A stretch of DNA of 64,000 nucleotides. It comes from Georgenia sp. TF02-10 (lineage in GTDB: Bacteria > Actinomycetota > Actinomycetes > Actinomycetales > Actinomycetaceae). The notes under the pieces are model-generated. The model ran no database searches, was not told the origin of the DNA, and saw nothing but the letters and a program-made list of their open reading frames with translations. Numbering within the stretch: position 1 is the first letter of the stretch; each line of letters opens with the position of its first letter. The position numbers and the translations under genes are program-made. Below, in pieces: positions 28,136-37,410 of this stretch. The stretch lies in contig NZ_CP094289.1 in NCBI RefSeq assembly GCF_022759505.1, positions 434,001 to 498,000 of the forward strand, given 5' to 3'.

Positions 28136-29376
28136 CCCTGCCTCCCCGGTCGGCTGGTCGAGCCGGACATCTCCGGTCGGTTCGTGGAGCCGGTCCGCTC
28201 CGGTCGGTTCGTGGAGCCGGTCCTGTCCGTGCGGCTCGTCGGGCCGAACCGCTCCGGCCGGAACGGGTCCAGCGGCAGCGCGGTCGCCGCGCCGGTTAGC
28301 GCCTGGACGAGCAGGGCGGCCGTGCCGGCGGCCAGGCCCACTCCCGCGCCCTCGTGCCCGGCGGCGTGCCACAGGCCCGGAGCCCGCGGGTCCGGGCCGA
28401 TGACCGGCAGGTGGTCCGGGCAGTACGGCCGGAAGCCGTGGTAGTGCCGCATCACGACGACCCCGGCCAGCGCGGGGAAGAGCCCGACGGCGGCCGCCGC
28501 CAGCCGCGCCAGCGCCGGCACCGAGACGGTGGCGTCGAACCCGACGCGCTCGCGGGTGGACCCGATCAGGATCGTCCCGGCCGGGGTGCCCTCGACGACG
28601 GGGGAGGACTGCAGCGCGGCGTCGGAGCTGGCCACGTCGGAGACGTACTCGGCCGCGTAGACCTTGTGCCGGACCAGCACCGGGACCGGCTCGGTGACCA
28701 GGACGAACCCGCGCCGCGGCGCGACCGGCAGGTCGACCCCGGCCAGGGCCGCGACCTGGCCCGACCACGGCCCGGCGGCGTTGAGCACCGCCCCGGCCGG
28801 CACGTCACCGCCGGGGGTGCGGACCCCGACCACCCGGTCGCCGGCCCGGAGGAACCCGGTCACCTCGGTGCGGGGGCGCACGGCCGCGCCGGCGTCCCGG
28901 GCGAGCCGGAGCAGGTGGGCGACGGCGAGCATCGGCATGAGCTGGGCGTCCTGCGGGTAGTGCACGGCCCCGGCCAGCCCGTCGGCCAGGTGCGGCTCGA
29001 GCGCGGGCAGGTCCTCGGCCGCCACCGGGGTGGCCGCCACGCCCGCCCCGCGCTGGACCTCGGCCAGCGCGGTCAGCGCGGCGAGGCTCTGCTCGGTCGC
29101 GGCGACGACGAGCCCGCCCTTGGCCTCGAACTCCCAGGCGTCGGCGTGCTCGCCGAGCTCGGTGCGCCACACCTCGCTGGAGTACTGGGCGAGGTCCAGC
29201 TCGGGGCCGAGCTCCTTGTCCGAGACCAGCACGTTCCCCTCCCCGTGGGAGGAGGTCCCCGCGGCGGGCGCGGCCCGGTCGACCACGGTGACGGCGAGGC
29301 CGGCGCGGGCGGCGAGGTACGCCGTCGCCGCCCCGACGATCCCGGCGCCGACGACGAGGAGGTCGGGGGCGCTCAC
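28132..29376 (-). CDS. FAD-dependent oxidoreductase (DAO family), D-hydroxyproline dehydrogenase beta-type subunit
   Basis: 414-aa D-amino-acid oxidase-family flavoprotein, probably the catalytic subunit oxidising cis-4-hydroxy-D-proline to pyrroline-4-hydroxy-2-carboxylate. The Rossmann motif PDLLVVGAGIVGAATAYLAA is at the N-terminus. The family pattern continues with GTSSHGEGNV, NAAGPWSGQVAALAGVDLPV and the C-terminal GLWHAAGHEGAGVGLAAGTA. The C-terminal tail carries three imperfect RTGSTNRPE-like repeats beyond the domain. The GTG start overlaps the epimerase stop (GTGA). The order epimerase then dehydrogenase matches the order of reactions. Confidence 0.87.
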   Translation of the reverse strand: MSAPDLLVVGAGIVGAATAYLAARAGLAVTVVDRAAPAAGTSSHGEGNVLVSDKELGPELDLAQYSSEVWRTELGEHADAWEFEAKGGLVVAATEQSLAALTALAEVQRGAGVAATPVAAEDLPALEPHLADGLAGAVHYPQDAQLMPMLAVAHLLRLARDAGAAVRPRTEVTGFLRAGDRVVGVRTPGGDVPAGAVLNAAGPWSGQVAALAGVDLPVAPRRGFVLVTEPVPVLVRHKVYAAEYVSDVASSDAALQSSPVVEGTPAGTILIGSTRERVGFDATVSVPALARLAAAAVGLFPALAGVVVMRHYHGFRPYCPDHLPVIGPDPRAPGLWHAAGHEGAGVGLAAGTAALLVQALTGAATALPLDPFRPERFGPTSRTDRTGSTNRPERTGSTNRPEMSGSTSRPGRQG

Positions 29377-30374
29377 AGCAGGAAGCCCGCCGGGAACGGG
29401 TCGGTCGGGTCGAGGAAGTACTGGGCGGTGCCGGTGACCCACGCGCGCCCGGTGACCGTCGGGACGACGGCGGGCCGCCCGGCCACCGTGGTCTCCTCGA
29501 CCAGCCGGCCGACGAACCGGGTGCCGATGAAGGACTCGTTGACGAAGTCCTCGTCCAGCCCGAGCTCGCCGCGGGCGTGCAGCTGGGCCATCCGGGCCGA
29601 CGTGCCGGTGCCGCACGGGGAGCGGTCGAACCAGCCCGGGTGGATCGCCATCGCGTGCCGGGAGTGCCGCGCCGTCGACCCCGGCGCCTTGAGGTAGACG
29701 TGGTGGCAGCCGCGGATGTCCGCCCGCTCCGGGTGGACCGGCTCGGCCGCCGCGTTGATCGCGTCCATGACCGCCAGGCCGGCGCCGAGCAGCCGGTCCT
29801 TGGCCGCCCGGTCGAACGGCAGGCCGAGCTGGTCGAGGTCGACCACCGCGTAGAAGTTGCCGCCGAACGCCAGGTCGTAGTCGACGGTGCCGAGGCCGGG
29901 GACCTCGACCTGCGCGCCGAGGGTGTGGGCGAAGGAGGGCACGTTGCGGATCGTCACCGCCGTCGCCGAGCCGTCCTCGACGGCGACCTCGGCGACCACC
30001 AGCCCGGCCGGGGTGTCCAGCCGCACGGTGGTCACCGGCTCGGTCACCGGCACCATGCCGGTCTCGACCAGGACGGTGGCGACGCCGATCGTGCCGTGCC
30101 CGCACATCGGCAGCAGGCCGGAGACCTCGATGTAGAGCACCCCGTAGTCGGCGTCCGGCCGGGTGGGCGGCTGGAGGATCGCCCCACTCATCGCCGCGTG
30201 CCCCCGGGGCTCGTACATCAGCAGCGTGCGCAGGTGGTCCGCGTTCGCCGCGAACCAGGTCCGGCGCTCGGCCATCGTGTCGCCCGGGATCACGCCGACG
30301 CCGCCGGTGATCACCCGCGTCGGCATCCCCTCGGTGTGGGAGTCGACGGCGTGGAAGACGTTCCTCGTCCGCAT
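29373..30374 (-). CDS. 4-hydroxyproline epimerase (proline racemase family)
   Basis: 333-aa cofactor-independent epimerase, first gene of the operon, probably converting trans-4-hydroxy-L-proline to cis-4-hydroxy-D-proline. Two-base catalysis is supported by both Cys: MCGHGTIGVAT and FDRSPCGTGTSARMAQL. The family motif MYEPRGHAAMSGAI and the C-terminal SFIGTRFVGRL are present. ATG 30374 follows GGAGAG; an upstream in-frame ATG would run through the promoter region. The promoter region shared with the GntR gene contains a TGTCACA-centred inverted repeat. Proline racemase activity cannot be excluded, but the downstream dehydrogenase subunits and KGSA dehydrogenase favour hydroxyproline. Confidence 0.88.
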   Translation of the reverse strand: MRTRNVFHAVDSHTEGMPTRVITGGVGVIPGDTMAERRTWFAANADHLRTLLMYEPRGHAAMSGAILQPPTRPDADYGVLYIEVSGLLPMCGHGTIGVATVLVETGMVPVTEPVTTVRLDTPAGLVVAEVAVEDGSATAVTIRNVPSFAHTLGAQVEVPGLGTVDYDLAFGGNFYAVVDLDQLGLPFDRAAKDRLLGAGLAVMDAINAAAEPVHPERADIRGCHHVYLKAPGSTARHSRHAMAIHPGWFDRSPCGTGTSARMAQLHARGELGLDEDFVNESFIGTRFVGRLVEETTVAGRPAVVPTVTGRAWVTGTAQYFLDPTDPFPAGFLL

Positions 30375-30457
30375 GGCATCCTCTCCGCAGGGCTGGGGCG
30401 GCCGCACGCCGGCCACGGGACGGGCGGCGAGCGGCGGCCGACCCCACCCAGGCAATA

Positions 30458-30475
30458 CAGTGTCACATAGCACTG
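30458..30475. promoter_or_regulatory. Putative GntR operator between hydroxyproline operon and regulator
   Basis: CAGTG-N8-CACTG is a perfect 5-bp inverted repeat containing TGTCACA (30461-30467). It lies between the divergent epimerase and GntR genes, where an autoregulated operator is expected. The TGTSACA core recurs at 31624, 31645, 44368 and 49601. Confidence 0.6.
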
Positions 30476-30575
30476 CGTGGTCCCACAGCACCGCGTGCCG
30501 GAACGCCATCGGCGGCTCACAGCCGGGACGCCACCGGCGGGCACCGCGGGGCGCCAGCCTCGGGAAGGAGACGTC

Positions 30576-31256
30576 ATGCCCGCAGCCTCACCCTTCACCC
30601 CGGTGGTGCACGCCGCGAACCTGCGCACCCTGGTGGAGGACTCGGTGGCCGGGGCCATCGTCAGCGGCCAGCTGCCGCCCGGCGAGCTCGTCTCGGTGCC
30701 GGCCCTGGCGGCGGAGTTCGACGTCTCCGCCACCCCCGTCCGCGAGGCGATGATCAACCTGCAGCACCGCGGGCTGGTCGAGCCGGTGCGGAACAAGGGC
30801 TTCCGGGTCACCGCGGTCTCCGAGCAGGACCTGACCGAGATCGTCCAGCTGCGCCGGCTCGTCGAGCCCCCGGTCGTGCGGGACCTGGCCGGCGCCGTCG
30901 GCCCGGAGGACGTGGAGCGGCTGCGCGGCCTCGCCCGCGCCATCGTCGAGGCCGCCGACGCCGGGAACCTGCCGGCGTACCTGGCCGCCGACGTCGACTT
31001 CCACCGCGAGCTCGTCACGCTCGGCGGGAACCGGCGCATCGCCGCCCTGGTCACCGAGCTGCGGCGGGAGACCCGGCTGACCGGGCTCTCCGGCATGCTC
31101 AACACCGACCAGCTCGCCGAGTCCGCCGCGGAGCACGAGCGGCTGCTCGACCTCATCGCGGCCGCCGACGGCGACGGGGCCGAGGCCCTCATGAGCCGGC
31201 ACATCGGGCACGTGCTCGGCTGGTGGTCCGGCAGGCCGGAGCCGGCCGGCGGCTGA
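30576..31256 (+). CDS. GntR-family transcriptional regulator (FadR/FCD type)
   Basis: 226-aa regulator. The N-terminal winged helix (about residues 12-78) includes PGELVSVPALAAEFDVSATPVREAM, the typical GntR recognition region. A C-terminal FCD domain follows, with metal/effector-site residues such as D-x3-H in DVDFHRELV and the pair EHERLLDLI and SRHIGHV. ATG 30576 has a strong GGGAAGGAG Shine-Dalgarno. It is divergent from the hydroxyproline operon and upstream of the GH127/peptide operon, so it probably senses a hydroxyproline pathway intermediate and represses both. The TGTSACA motif is the best candidate binding site. Confidence 0.87.
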   Translation: MPAASPFTPVVHAANLRTLVEDSVAGAIVSGQLPPGELVSVPALAAEFDVSATPVREAMINLQHRGLVEPVRNKGFRVTAVSEQDLTEIVQLRRLVEPPVVRDLAGAVGPEDVERLRGLARAIVEAADAGNLPAYLAADVDFHRELVTLGGNRRIAALVTELRRETRLTGLSGMLNTDQLAESAAEHERLLDLIAAADGDGAEALMSRHIGHVLGWWSGRPEPAGG

Positions 31257-31679
31257 CCGCCCGGCAGGCCGGCCTGGGCCACTCGATGCCCGCGCCGCCC
31301 GTGCCGCCCGACGCGTGCCTGCCCTCGACGTCGCGGGTAACCCGGCCCGTCGACCGACGGCCGCGCGTTCGCTCGTTCGTGCCGAGCTCGAGGTTGTGCG
31401 CCGAGCTCGCAAGCGGTGACTAGCGAGCTCGGCCCGGACTGGCGAGCTCGGCACTGTCCGACAGCCGCGAGCTCGTTCGTTCGAGCCGACCCGGCGCCAG
31501 TCCGTCCGGCCGCAGTGGGTACGCCGTCGGCGATCGGTGACGGCATGGCGAGCGGCGCGGGTCGCCGTCGACGCCGGCACGAAACGCTGGCGTAACGAGG
31601 AGGGCCTAGCGTCACCGGTGACATGTCACATATGGTGTGCCGACTGTCACACGAAGCAGCCGTCCGTAAGGGAGAGGTC
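31257..31679. other. 423-bp intergenic region with GAGCTC cluster and GH127 promoter
   Basis: No convincing gene lies here. Five GAGCTC hexamers (starts 31384, 31403, 31425, 31444 and 31469) sit within about 90 bp, mostly within CGAGCTCG palindromes. Downstream, TAGCGT at 31607-31612 is a likely -10 element, followed by two TGTCACA sites around the presumed transcription start, and GGGAGAGG before the ATG at 31680. Confidence 0.6.
31621..31651 (+). promoter_or_regulatory. Paired TGTCACA operator sites upstream of GH127
   Basis: Two TGTCACA cores at 31624-31630 and 31645-31651 are spaced exactly 21 bp apart, about two helical turns, just downstream of the TAGCGT -10 candidate. The placement suits repression of the 10-kb GH127/peptide operon by the adjacent GntR protein. 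Confidence 0.55.
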
Positions 31680-33668
31680 ATGGCCCCCACCGGAACCCTC
31701 CGGTCCCGCCCCAGCCCCGTCGCTGCCGCCGCTGCCGTCGCCGCCGCCGGCACCCGGGGCACCTCCCTGGGCCGGGGACGGGTGCAGCTCCGTAACGGCC
31801 TCCTCGCCCAGTGGCAGGACCGGAACGCCGCGGCGACGCTGCCGCACGCGGTCCGGGAGATCCGCCGGGCCGGCAACCTGGAGAACTTCCGGCGCCTGGT
31901 CGAGCCGGACGGGACCGGCTACCGGGGCCGGTACCCGTTCCTCGACACCGACGTGTACAAGACGCTCGAGGGCGCCGCCTACGAGATCGCCCGGGGCGCC
32001 GCCGGCGAGGACGTCGTGTCCTTCTACGCGGAGGCGGTCGACCTCATCGAGCGGGCGCAGGCGCCCGACGGCTACCTGGGCACGTACTTCCAGGGGCCGG
32101 ACGCACCGAAGGCCCCGTGGAGCGACCTCGCCTGGGGGCACGAGCTCTACAACCTCGGGCACCTGGTGCAGGCCGCCGTCGCGGCCCGCCGACAGCTCGG
32201 TGACGACCGGCTGCTCGCCGTCGCCCGGCGGTTCGCCGACCTGGTCGTCCGCCGCTTCGGGGACGACGGCGAGGCCGGGTACTGCGGCCACCCCGAGGTG
32301 GAGATGGCGCTCGTCGAGCTCTCCCGCGAGACGGGGGAGGCGGCCTACCTGCGCCAGGCCGAGCTCTTCGTCCGGCGCCGCGGGTCCGGCGCCATCACGC
32401 ACACCGTCTTCCCGCCGGAGTACTTCCAGGACGCAGTGCCGCTCACCGAGCTCGACTCCGTGACCGGCCACGCCGTCCGGATGATGTACCTGGCCGCCGG
32501 GGCGACCGACGTCGCGGCGGAGACCGGCGACGCCGAGCTCCTCGACCGGCTGGTGCACCTGTGGGAGGACATGGTCCGGACCAAGCTCTACCTCACCGGC
32601 GGCCTGGGCAGCCGGCACTCCGACGAGGCGATCGGCGACCGGTACGAGCTCCCCGCCGAGCGGTCCTACAGCGAGACGTGCGCGGCGATCGGGCTCATGC
32701 AGTGGGCCTGGCGGCTGTTCCTGCTCACCGGGAGGGCCGACGTCCTCGACGTCTACGAGCGCGTCCTGTACAACGCCTACGCGGTCGGGCTCTCGGCCGA
32801 CGGCACGGCGTTCTTCTACGACAACCCGCTGCAGCGCCGGCCGGACCACTCCCAGCGGAGCGGGGCCGAGAGCGGCGGGGAGCTGCTCCGGCGCTCGTGG
32901 TTCGGCTGCCCCTGCTGCCCGCCGAACGTCGTGCGCTGGATGGCCCAGCTGCAGGACCACGTCGCGGTGGCGACCGACCGATCGCTCACCCTGGCGCTGC
33001 TCACCGGTGCTGAGATCAGCTCACCGGCGCTCGACGTCGTCGTCGAGACCGACTACCCCTGGGGCACCTCGGTCACGGTCCGGGTCACCCGCGCCGACGC
33101 CGAACCGACGACGCTGGCGATCCGCGTGCCGGCGGCGGCCCGTGAGCCCGTCGCGCTCGTCAACGGGGCCGCGGCGGGCACCGGGCCGGCGGACGGGTGG
33201 GTCGTCCTGGAGCGCCGGTGGCGCCCCGGGGACGTGGTCACCCTGTCCTTCGAGATGCCGGTGACGGTGGTCGGCTCGCACCCGTACCTGGACGCCACCC
33301 GCGGGTCCTACGCGCTCGTGCGCGGGCCGGTCGTGTACTGCGTCGAGCAGCAGGACTCCCCGGCCGCCGTCGACGACCTCGTGCTCCGGCCGCACGAGCT
33401 GCTCGCCCAGCGGCCCACGCCCCGGCGGGTGGCGCCGGCGGACAGCCAGGACCCGCTCGGACCGGGCGAGCACGACGTCGTCGAGGCGATGCTGGCGGTG
33501 GCGGCGCCGCCGTCGGCGGAGCTCTACCCGGAGGTCACCGAGGTCACGGCCACCGGGGCCACGGCGGCCGGCGCCGCCGCGGCGGACCGGAAGGTCACGT
33601 TCATCCCCTACTTCCTGTGGGGGAACAGAGACGTCGGAGCCATGCGGGTGTGGCTCCGCGGCAGCTAG
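31680..33668 (+). CDS. Glycoside hydrolase family 127 protein, probable beta-L-arabinofuranosidase
   Basis: 662 aa, GH127 (formerly DUF1680). The characterised Bifidobacterium member HypBA1 removes beta-L-arabinofuranose from hydroxyproline-linked arabino-oligosaccharides using a zinc-bound Cys nucleophile. The ligand residues recognised there correspond to SYSETCAAIG (Glu and Cys, about residues 331-333) and WFGCPCCPPNVVRW (Cys pair, about 410-412). No signal peptide is seen, so the enzyme is probably cytoplasmic, acting on imported glycopeptides or sugars. ATG 31680 follows GGGAGAGG. It is the first gene of a likely operon continuing through the peptide transporter and two proline-specific peptidases. 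Confidence 0.88.
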   Translation: MAPTGTLRSRPSPVAAAAAVAAAGTRGTSLGRGRVQLRNGLLAQWQDRNAAATLPHAVREIRRAGNLENFRRLVEPDGTGYRGRYPFLDTDVYKTLEGAAYEIARGAAGEDVVSFYAEAVDLIERAQAPDGYLGTYFQGPDAPKAPWSDLAWGHELYNLGHLVQAAVAARRQLGDDRLLAVARRFADLVVRRFGDDGEAGYCGHPEVEMALVELSRETGEAAYLRQAELFVRRRGSGAITHTVFPPEYFQDAVPLTELDSVTGHAVRMMYLAAGATDVAAETGDAELLDRLVHLWEDMVRTKLYLTGGLGSRHSDEAIGDRYELPAERSYSETCAAIGLMQWAWRLFLLTGRADVLDVYERVLYNAYAVGLSADGTAFFYDNPLQRRPDHSQRSGAESGGELLRRSWFGCPCCPPNVVRWMAQLQDHVAVATDRSLTLALLTGAEISSPALDVVVETDYPWGTSVTVRVTRADAEPTTLAIRVPAAAREPVALVNGAAAGTGPADGWVVLERRWRPGDVVTLSFEMPVTVVGSHPYLDATRGSYALVRGPVVYCVEQQDSPAAVDDLVLRPHELLAQRPTPRRVAPADSQDPLGPGEHDVVEAMLAVAAPPSAELYPEVTEVTATGATAAGAAAADRKVTFIPYFLWGNRDVGAMRVWLRGS

Positions 33669-33712
33669 CAGATCCAGCGAACGATCAACGCAGATTCGGC
33701 GAACCATCAAGG
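33669..33712 (+). repeat. Two adjacent 22-bp imperfect direct repeats before the peptide-binding protein gene
   Basis: 33669-33690 and 33691-33712 match at 18 of 22 positions. The second unit carries the Shine-Dalgarno-like AAGGACGGG region of the gene at 33723. Confidence 0.6.
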
Positions 33713-33722
33713 ACGGGAACCC

Positions 33723-35456
33723 ATGAAGAGATCCACAGTCATCTCCGCCGCGCTGGCTGCCGTGCTGGCGCTCGGGCTCGGCGCCTGCACCGGCGACGGG
33801 CAGTCCGGCGCCGACGCCGCCGGCGCCGGCACGGGCACCGGCTCGGGAAGCAGCTTCGGCGACACGCCCGAGCCCGGCGGCACCGTCTACATGTTCCAGC
33901 AGACCGACTTCTCCTACCTCGACCCCGCGCGCGGGTTCGACGGCGGGGTCAACAACTTCTACCGGCTCGTTTACCGGACCCTGACCACCTCCGCGCCGGG
34001 CAACGCCGAGGACCCCTCGGCGACCGTGCCCGACCTCGCCACCGACATGGGCACCCCGTCCGCCGACGGGCTCACCTGGACCTTCACCCTCAAGGAGGGG
34101 GTGAAGTTCGAGGACGGCACCCCGATCACCTCCGCGCACATCAAGTTCGGGGTCTCCCGCGCCTGGGACCCCGAGCTCGGCATCGGGTCCCCGTACGCCA
34201 AGCAGGTCATCGCCGCCCCCGAGGGGTACGAGGGGCCCTACCGCTCCGGGCCGCTGGAGACCATCGAGACGCCGGACGAGCGGACCATCGTCTTCCACCT
34301 CAAGGAGCCGTTCCCCGAGTTCGGCTACCTCGTCGCCCAGCCGAACTTCGCGCCCTTCCCCGAGGGGACCGGGGCCGGCGACGAGTTCATCAGCGGGCTC
34401 ATCTCCTCCGGACCGTACAAGCTCGAGTCGTATGAGCCCGGCAGCAGCATCTCCCTGGTGCGCAACGAGCACTGGGACCCGGAGACCGACGACGTCCGCG
34501 AGGCCTACCCGGACCGCTGGGAGTTCGTCCTGGGCCTGGACCCCGCCACCATCGACGAGCGGCTGCTCGCCGGGCAGGGCGCGGACGTCAACGCGATCGC
34601 CGGGGCGGTCCAGCCGGCCACGGTCCCGCGGCTGCAGGACCCGCGGTTCGCGGACCGGACCCTGAAGCTCCCCGGCGTCTGCACCACCTACCTGGGGCTG
34701 AACACCACGAAGGAGCCGCTGGACGACGTCCGGGTGCGGCAGGCGATCAACTTCGCCGTCGACAAGGCCGCGGTGCAGAACGCCAGCGGCGGCACCCAGC
34801 TGGCCGAGATCGCGACCACGATCCTGCCGCCGGCGCTGGGCGCGCGCCGGGAGTACGACCTCTACCCGAGCGAGGGGCACGCCGGCGACCCCGAGAAGGC
34901 GCGGGAGCTGCTGGCGGAGGCCGGCCTCGGCGACGGCTTCGAGCTCGTCCTGGACACCCGGGCCCAGCCGAAGATCCAGGCGCAGAGCGAGGCCATCCAG
35001 GAATCGCTCGGCGAGGTCGGCATCGACGTCCAGCTCAACGTCATCGACACCGCCACCTACTACGAGACGATCGGCACGACCTCCCAGCAGAACGACGCCG
35101 CCCTCACCGGGTGGTGCCCGGACTGGGCCTCCTCCGCCGGGACGTTCCTGCCGCCGCTCTTCCACGGCGAGAGCATCACGGAGAAGGGCAACACCAACCT
35201 CGCCCAGCTCAACGACCCGGCGATCAACGCCCGGATCGACGAGATCCGCGCGATGACCGACCTGGAGGCGGCGAACGAGGAGTGGGGCAAGCTCGACGAG
35301 GAGATCATGGAGCTCGCGCCCATCGTCCCGGTGGTCTACGAGTCCTCCATCACCGTCCCCGGGGAGAACGTCACCGGCCTGTACTCCTCCCCGGGCGCCG
35401 CGACCGGCGGCATCGACCTCGTCCTCGTCGGCCTGCGCGACCCGGAGCGCGGATGA
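33723..35456 (+). CDS. dppA: Peptide ABC transporter substrate-binding lipoprotein (SBP family 5)
   Basis: 577-aa extracytoplasmic binding lipoprotein. The signal peptide ends with a lipobox, ALGLGAC (Cys about residue 22), followed by a Gly/Ser/Ala-rich linker. The family 5 fold shows DPARGFDGG, LTWTFTLKEGVKFEDGTPIT and VRQAINFAVDKAAVQ. Family members bind di- and oligopeptides, nickel or sugars. Adjacent proline-specific peptidases suggest proline- or hydroxyproline-containing peptides here. The stop overlaps the permease start by 4 bases. Confidence 0.9.
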   Translation: MKRSTVISAALAAVLALGLGACTGDGQSGADAAGAGTGTGSGSSFGDTPEPGGTVYMFQQTDFSYLDPARGFDGGVNNFYRLVYRTLTTSAPGNAEDPSATVPDLATDMGTPSADGLTWTFTLKEGVKFEDGTPITSAHIKFGVSRAWDPELGIGSPYAKQVIAAPEGYEGPYRSGPLETIETPDERTIVFHLKEPFPEFGYLVAQPNFAPFPEGTGAGDEFISGLISSGPYKLESYEPGSSISLVRNEHWDPETDDVREAYPDRWEFVLGLDPATIDERLLAGQGADVNAIAGAVQPATVPRLQDPRFADRTLKLPGVCTTYLGLNTTKEPLDDVRVRQAINFAVDKAAVQNASGGTQLAEIATTILPPALGARREYDLYPSEGHAGDPEKARELLAEAGLGDGFELVLDTRAQPKIQAQSEAIQESLGEVGIDVQLNVIDTATYYETIGTTSQQNDAALTGWCPDWASSAGTFLPPLFHGESITEKGNTNLAQLNDPAINARIDEIRAMTDLEAANEEWGKLDEEIMELAPIVPVVYESSITVPGENVTGLYSSPGAATGGIDLVLVGLRDPERG

Positions 35457-36415
35457 GCGCCCAGTTCACCCTCACGACCCATGCCGAGCAGGTCGAGGGC
35501 TCGGGTGCGCCGGGAGCGGCGGACGGCGCGCCCGTCGCCCCGGTGCGGCGCCGCCGCCGGCCCGCGACCAACCTCGGCACGGCGCTGAGCATCGCCTACA
35601 TCGCCGTCGTCATCCTGATGGCGATCTTCGCCCCGCTCATCGTGCGGGTCAGCGGCTGGTCGCCCTACGAGTTCGACCAGGGCGCGATCGACCCGGCCCT
35701 CGGCGGGATGCCCGCCGGCGGGCGGGGCGGGATCTCGGCCGAGCACTGGTTCGGAGTCGAGCCCGGCAGCGGCCGGGACATCTTCGCGCGCATCGTCTAC
35801 GGCGCCCGGGTGTCGATGTCGATCGCGCTCTCGGCCACCGCGCTGACCACCGCGATCGGCGTCGTCATGGGCGTGCTCGCCGGGTACTTCGGCGGCCGGG
35901 TCGACCAGCTCATCTCCCGGGCGATGGACTTCCTGATGGCCTTCCCGGCGCTGATCTTCATGATCGCGATTCTCTCGGCGCTGCCCGCCGGTAACCGCTC
36001 GACCCTCCTGGTCATCGTCATCTCCATCTTCGGCTGGCCCTACCTCGCCCGGGTCGTCCGCGGGCAGACCATGTCCCTCGCCCAGCGCGAGTTCGTCGAG
36101 GCGGCCCGGGCGTCCGGGGCGAGCAACCTGGCGATCGTGTTCCGGGAGATCCTGCCCAACCTCGGACCGACGATCATCGTCATGACCACTCTGGCCGTGC
36201 CCGGCTACATCGGCACCGAGGCCGGGCTGTCCTTCCTCGGCGTCGGGGTGGTGCCGCCCGCGCCGTCGTGGGGGCAGATGATCGCGGCCTCGACCAGCTG
36301 GTACTCCGTCGTCCCCACCTACTTCCTCATCCCCGGCGCCTTCCTCTTCCTCCTGGTCATGTCCTTCACCGTCCTCGGCGACCGCCTCTCCGCCGTCCTC
36401 GGGGGGAGCCGCTGA
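35453..36415 (+). CDS. dppC: Peptide ABC transporter permease (DppC-like)
   Basis: 320-aa inner-membrane permease. A cytoplasmic N-terminal tail (about 40 aa) leads to a first helix (SIAYIAVVILMAIFAPLI), then a periplasmic loop and five more helices. The BPD_transp_1 EAA loop appears as EFVEAARASGASNLAIVFREILPN. The long N-terminal region and the periplasmic segment before the core are typical of DppC/OppC. The start overlaps the binding-protein stop (ATGA) and the stop overlaps the next permease gene by one base. The C-before-B order is reversed relative to E. coli dpp. Confidence 0.9.
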   Translation: MSAQFTLTTHAEQVEGSGAPGAADGAPVAPVRRRRRPATNLGTALSIAYIAVVILMAIFAPLIVRVSGWSPYEFDQGAIDPALGGMPAGGRGGISAEHWFGVEPGSGRDIFARIVYGARVSMSIALSATALTTAIGVVMGVLAGYFGGRVDQLISRAMDFLMAFPALIFMIAILSALPAGNRSTLLVIVISIFGWPYLARVVRGQTMSLAQREFVEAARASGASNLAIVFREILPNLGPTIIVMTTLAVPGYIGTEAGLSFLGVGVVPPAPSWGQMIAASTSWYSVVPTYFLIPGAFLFLLVMSFTVLGDRLSAVLGGSR

Positions 36416-37410
36416 TGATCCGCTACCTGACAGAACGCCTGCTCGCCGTGACGGTCGTGCTGTTCCTCGTCTGCCTCTTCACGTTCGTGATCTTCTTCGT
36501 CCTCTCCCCGGACCCGGCCGTGCAGATCTGCGGCAAGACCTGCACCCCCGAGCGGATCGACCAGATCCGGGCCAACCTCGGCCTGGACGAGCCGTTCACC
36601 ACCCAGTTCTTCGGCTTCCTCGGCGGGCTCTTCCTCGGCCGGACCTACGGCGAGGGGGCGGGTGCCATCGAGTGCGCCACGCCGTGCCTGGGCTACTCCT
36701 TCCAGTCCAGCCAGTCGGTGTGGGACATGGTCCTCACCCGGCTGCCGGTCTCCGTCTCGGTGGCGGTGGGCGCGGCGGTGCTCTGGCTGCTCAGCGGCGT
36801 CGCCGCCGGGCTGGTCAGCGCGTTCAAGCGGGGCACCTGGCTGGACCGCACCGCGATGGTGGCCGCCCTCTCCGGCATCTCCATCCCGAACTACGTCCTC
36901 GCCCTGGTCCTGCAGTACGTGCTCGTCGTGCAGCTCCAGTGGCTGCCGTTCCCCCAGCCCGTGCCGCTGAGCGAGAGCCCCGGCCGGTGGTTCCTCGCCT
37001 ACCTCATGCCCTGGATGGTGCTCGCCTTCGCGTACGCCTCGATGTACGCCCGGCTCACCCGGGCGAACGTCATCGAGACGCTCGGAGAGAACTTCGTCCG
37101 CACCGCCCGGGCGAAGGGCCTGGCCCCCCGGCTGCTGGTGCGCCGGCACGCGCTGCGCCCGGCGCTCACCCCGGTGATCACGCTCTTCGGCATGGACTTC
37201 GCCGGGCTCCTCGGCGGGGCGCTCATCACCGAGACGGTCTTCGGCCTCAACGGGGTGGGGAAGATGGCGGCGGACGCGATCGCCAAGAACGACCAGCCGG
37301 TCATCATGGCGGTGACCCTCCTCGCCGCCTTCTTCGTCATCATCGGCAACGTCATCGTCGACCTCGCCTACGCGGGGCTGGACCCGAGAGTGCGGGTGCG
37401 CGCAGCATGA
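36415..37410 (+). CDS. dppB: Peptide ABC transporter permease (DppB-like)
   Basis: 331-aa permease with the DppB/OppB pattern: an N-terminal helix (LLAVTVVLFLVCLFTFVIFF), the element RANLGLDEPFTTQFFGFLGG, and the EAA loop NFVRTARAKGLAPRLLVRRHALRPAL. ALITETVFGLNGVGKM is near the C-terminus. Two Cys pairs (ICGKTC and ECATPC) lie in the first periplasmic loop and could form disulphides. It starts within the preceding stop codon (TGATG) and its stop overlaps the first ATPase gene. Confidence 0.9.
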   Translation: MIRYLTERLLAVTVVLFLVCLFTFVIFFVLSPDPAVQICGKTCTPERIDQIRANLGLDEPFTTQFFGFLGGLFLGRTYGEGAGAIECATPCLGYSFQSSQSVWDMVLTRLPVSVSVAVGAAVLWLLSGVAAGLVSAFKRGTWLDRTAMVAALSGISIPNYVLALVLQYVLVVQLQWLPFPQPVPLSESPGRWFLAYLMPWMVLAFAYASMYARLTRANVIETLGENFVRTARAKGLAPRLLVRRHALRPALTPVITLFGMDFAGLLGGALITETVFGLNGVGKMAADAIAKNDQPVIMAVTLLAAFFVIIGNVIVDLAYAGLDPRVRVRAA

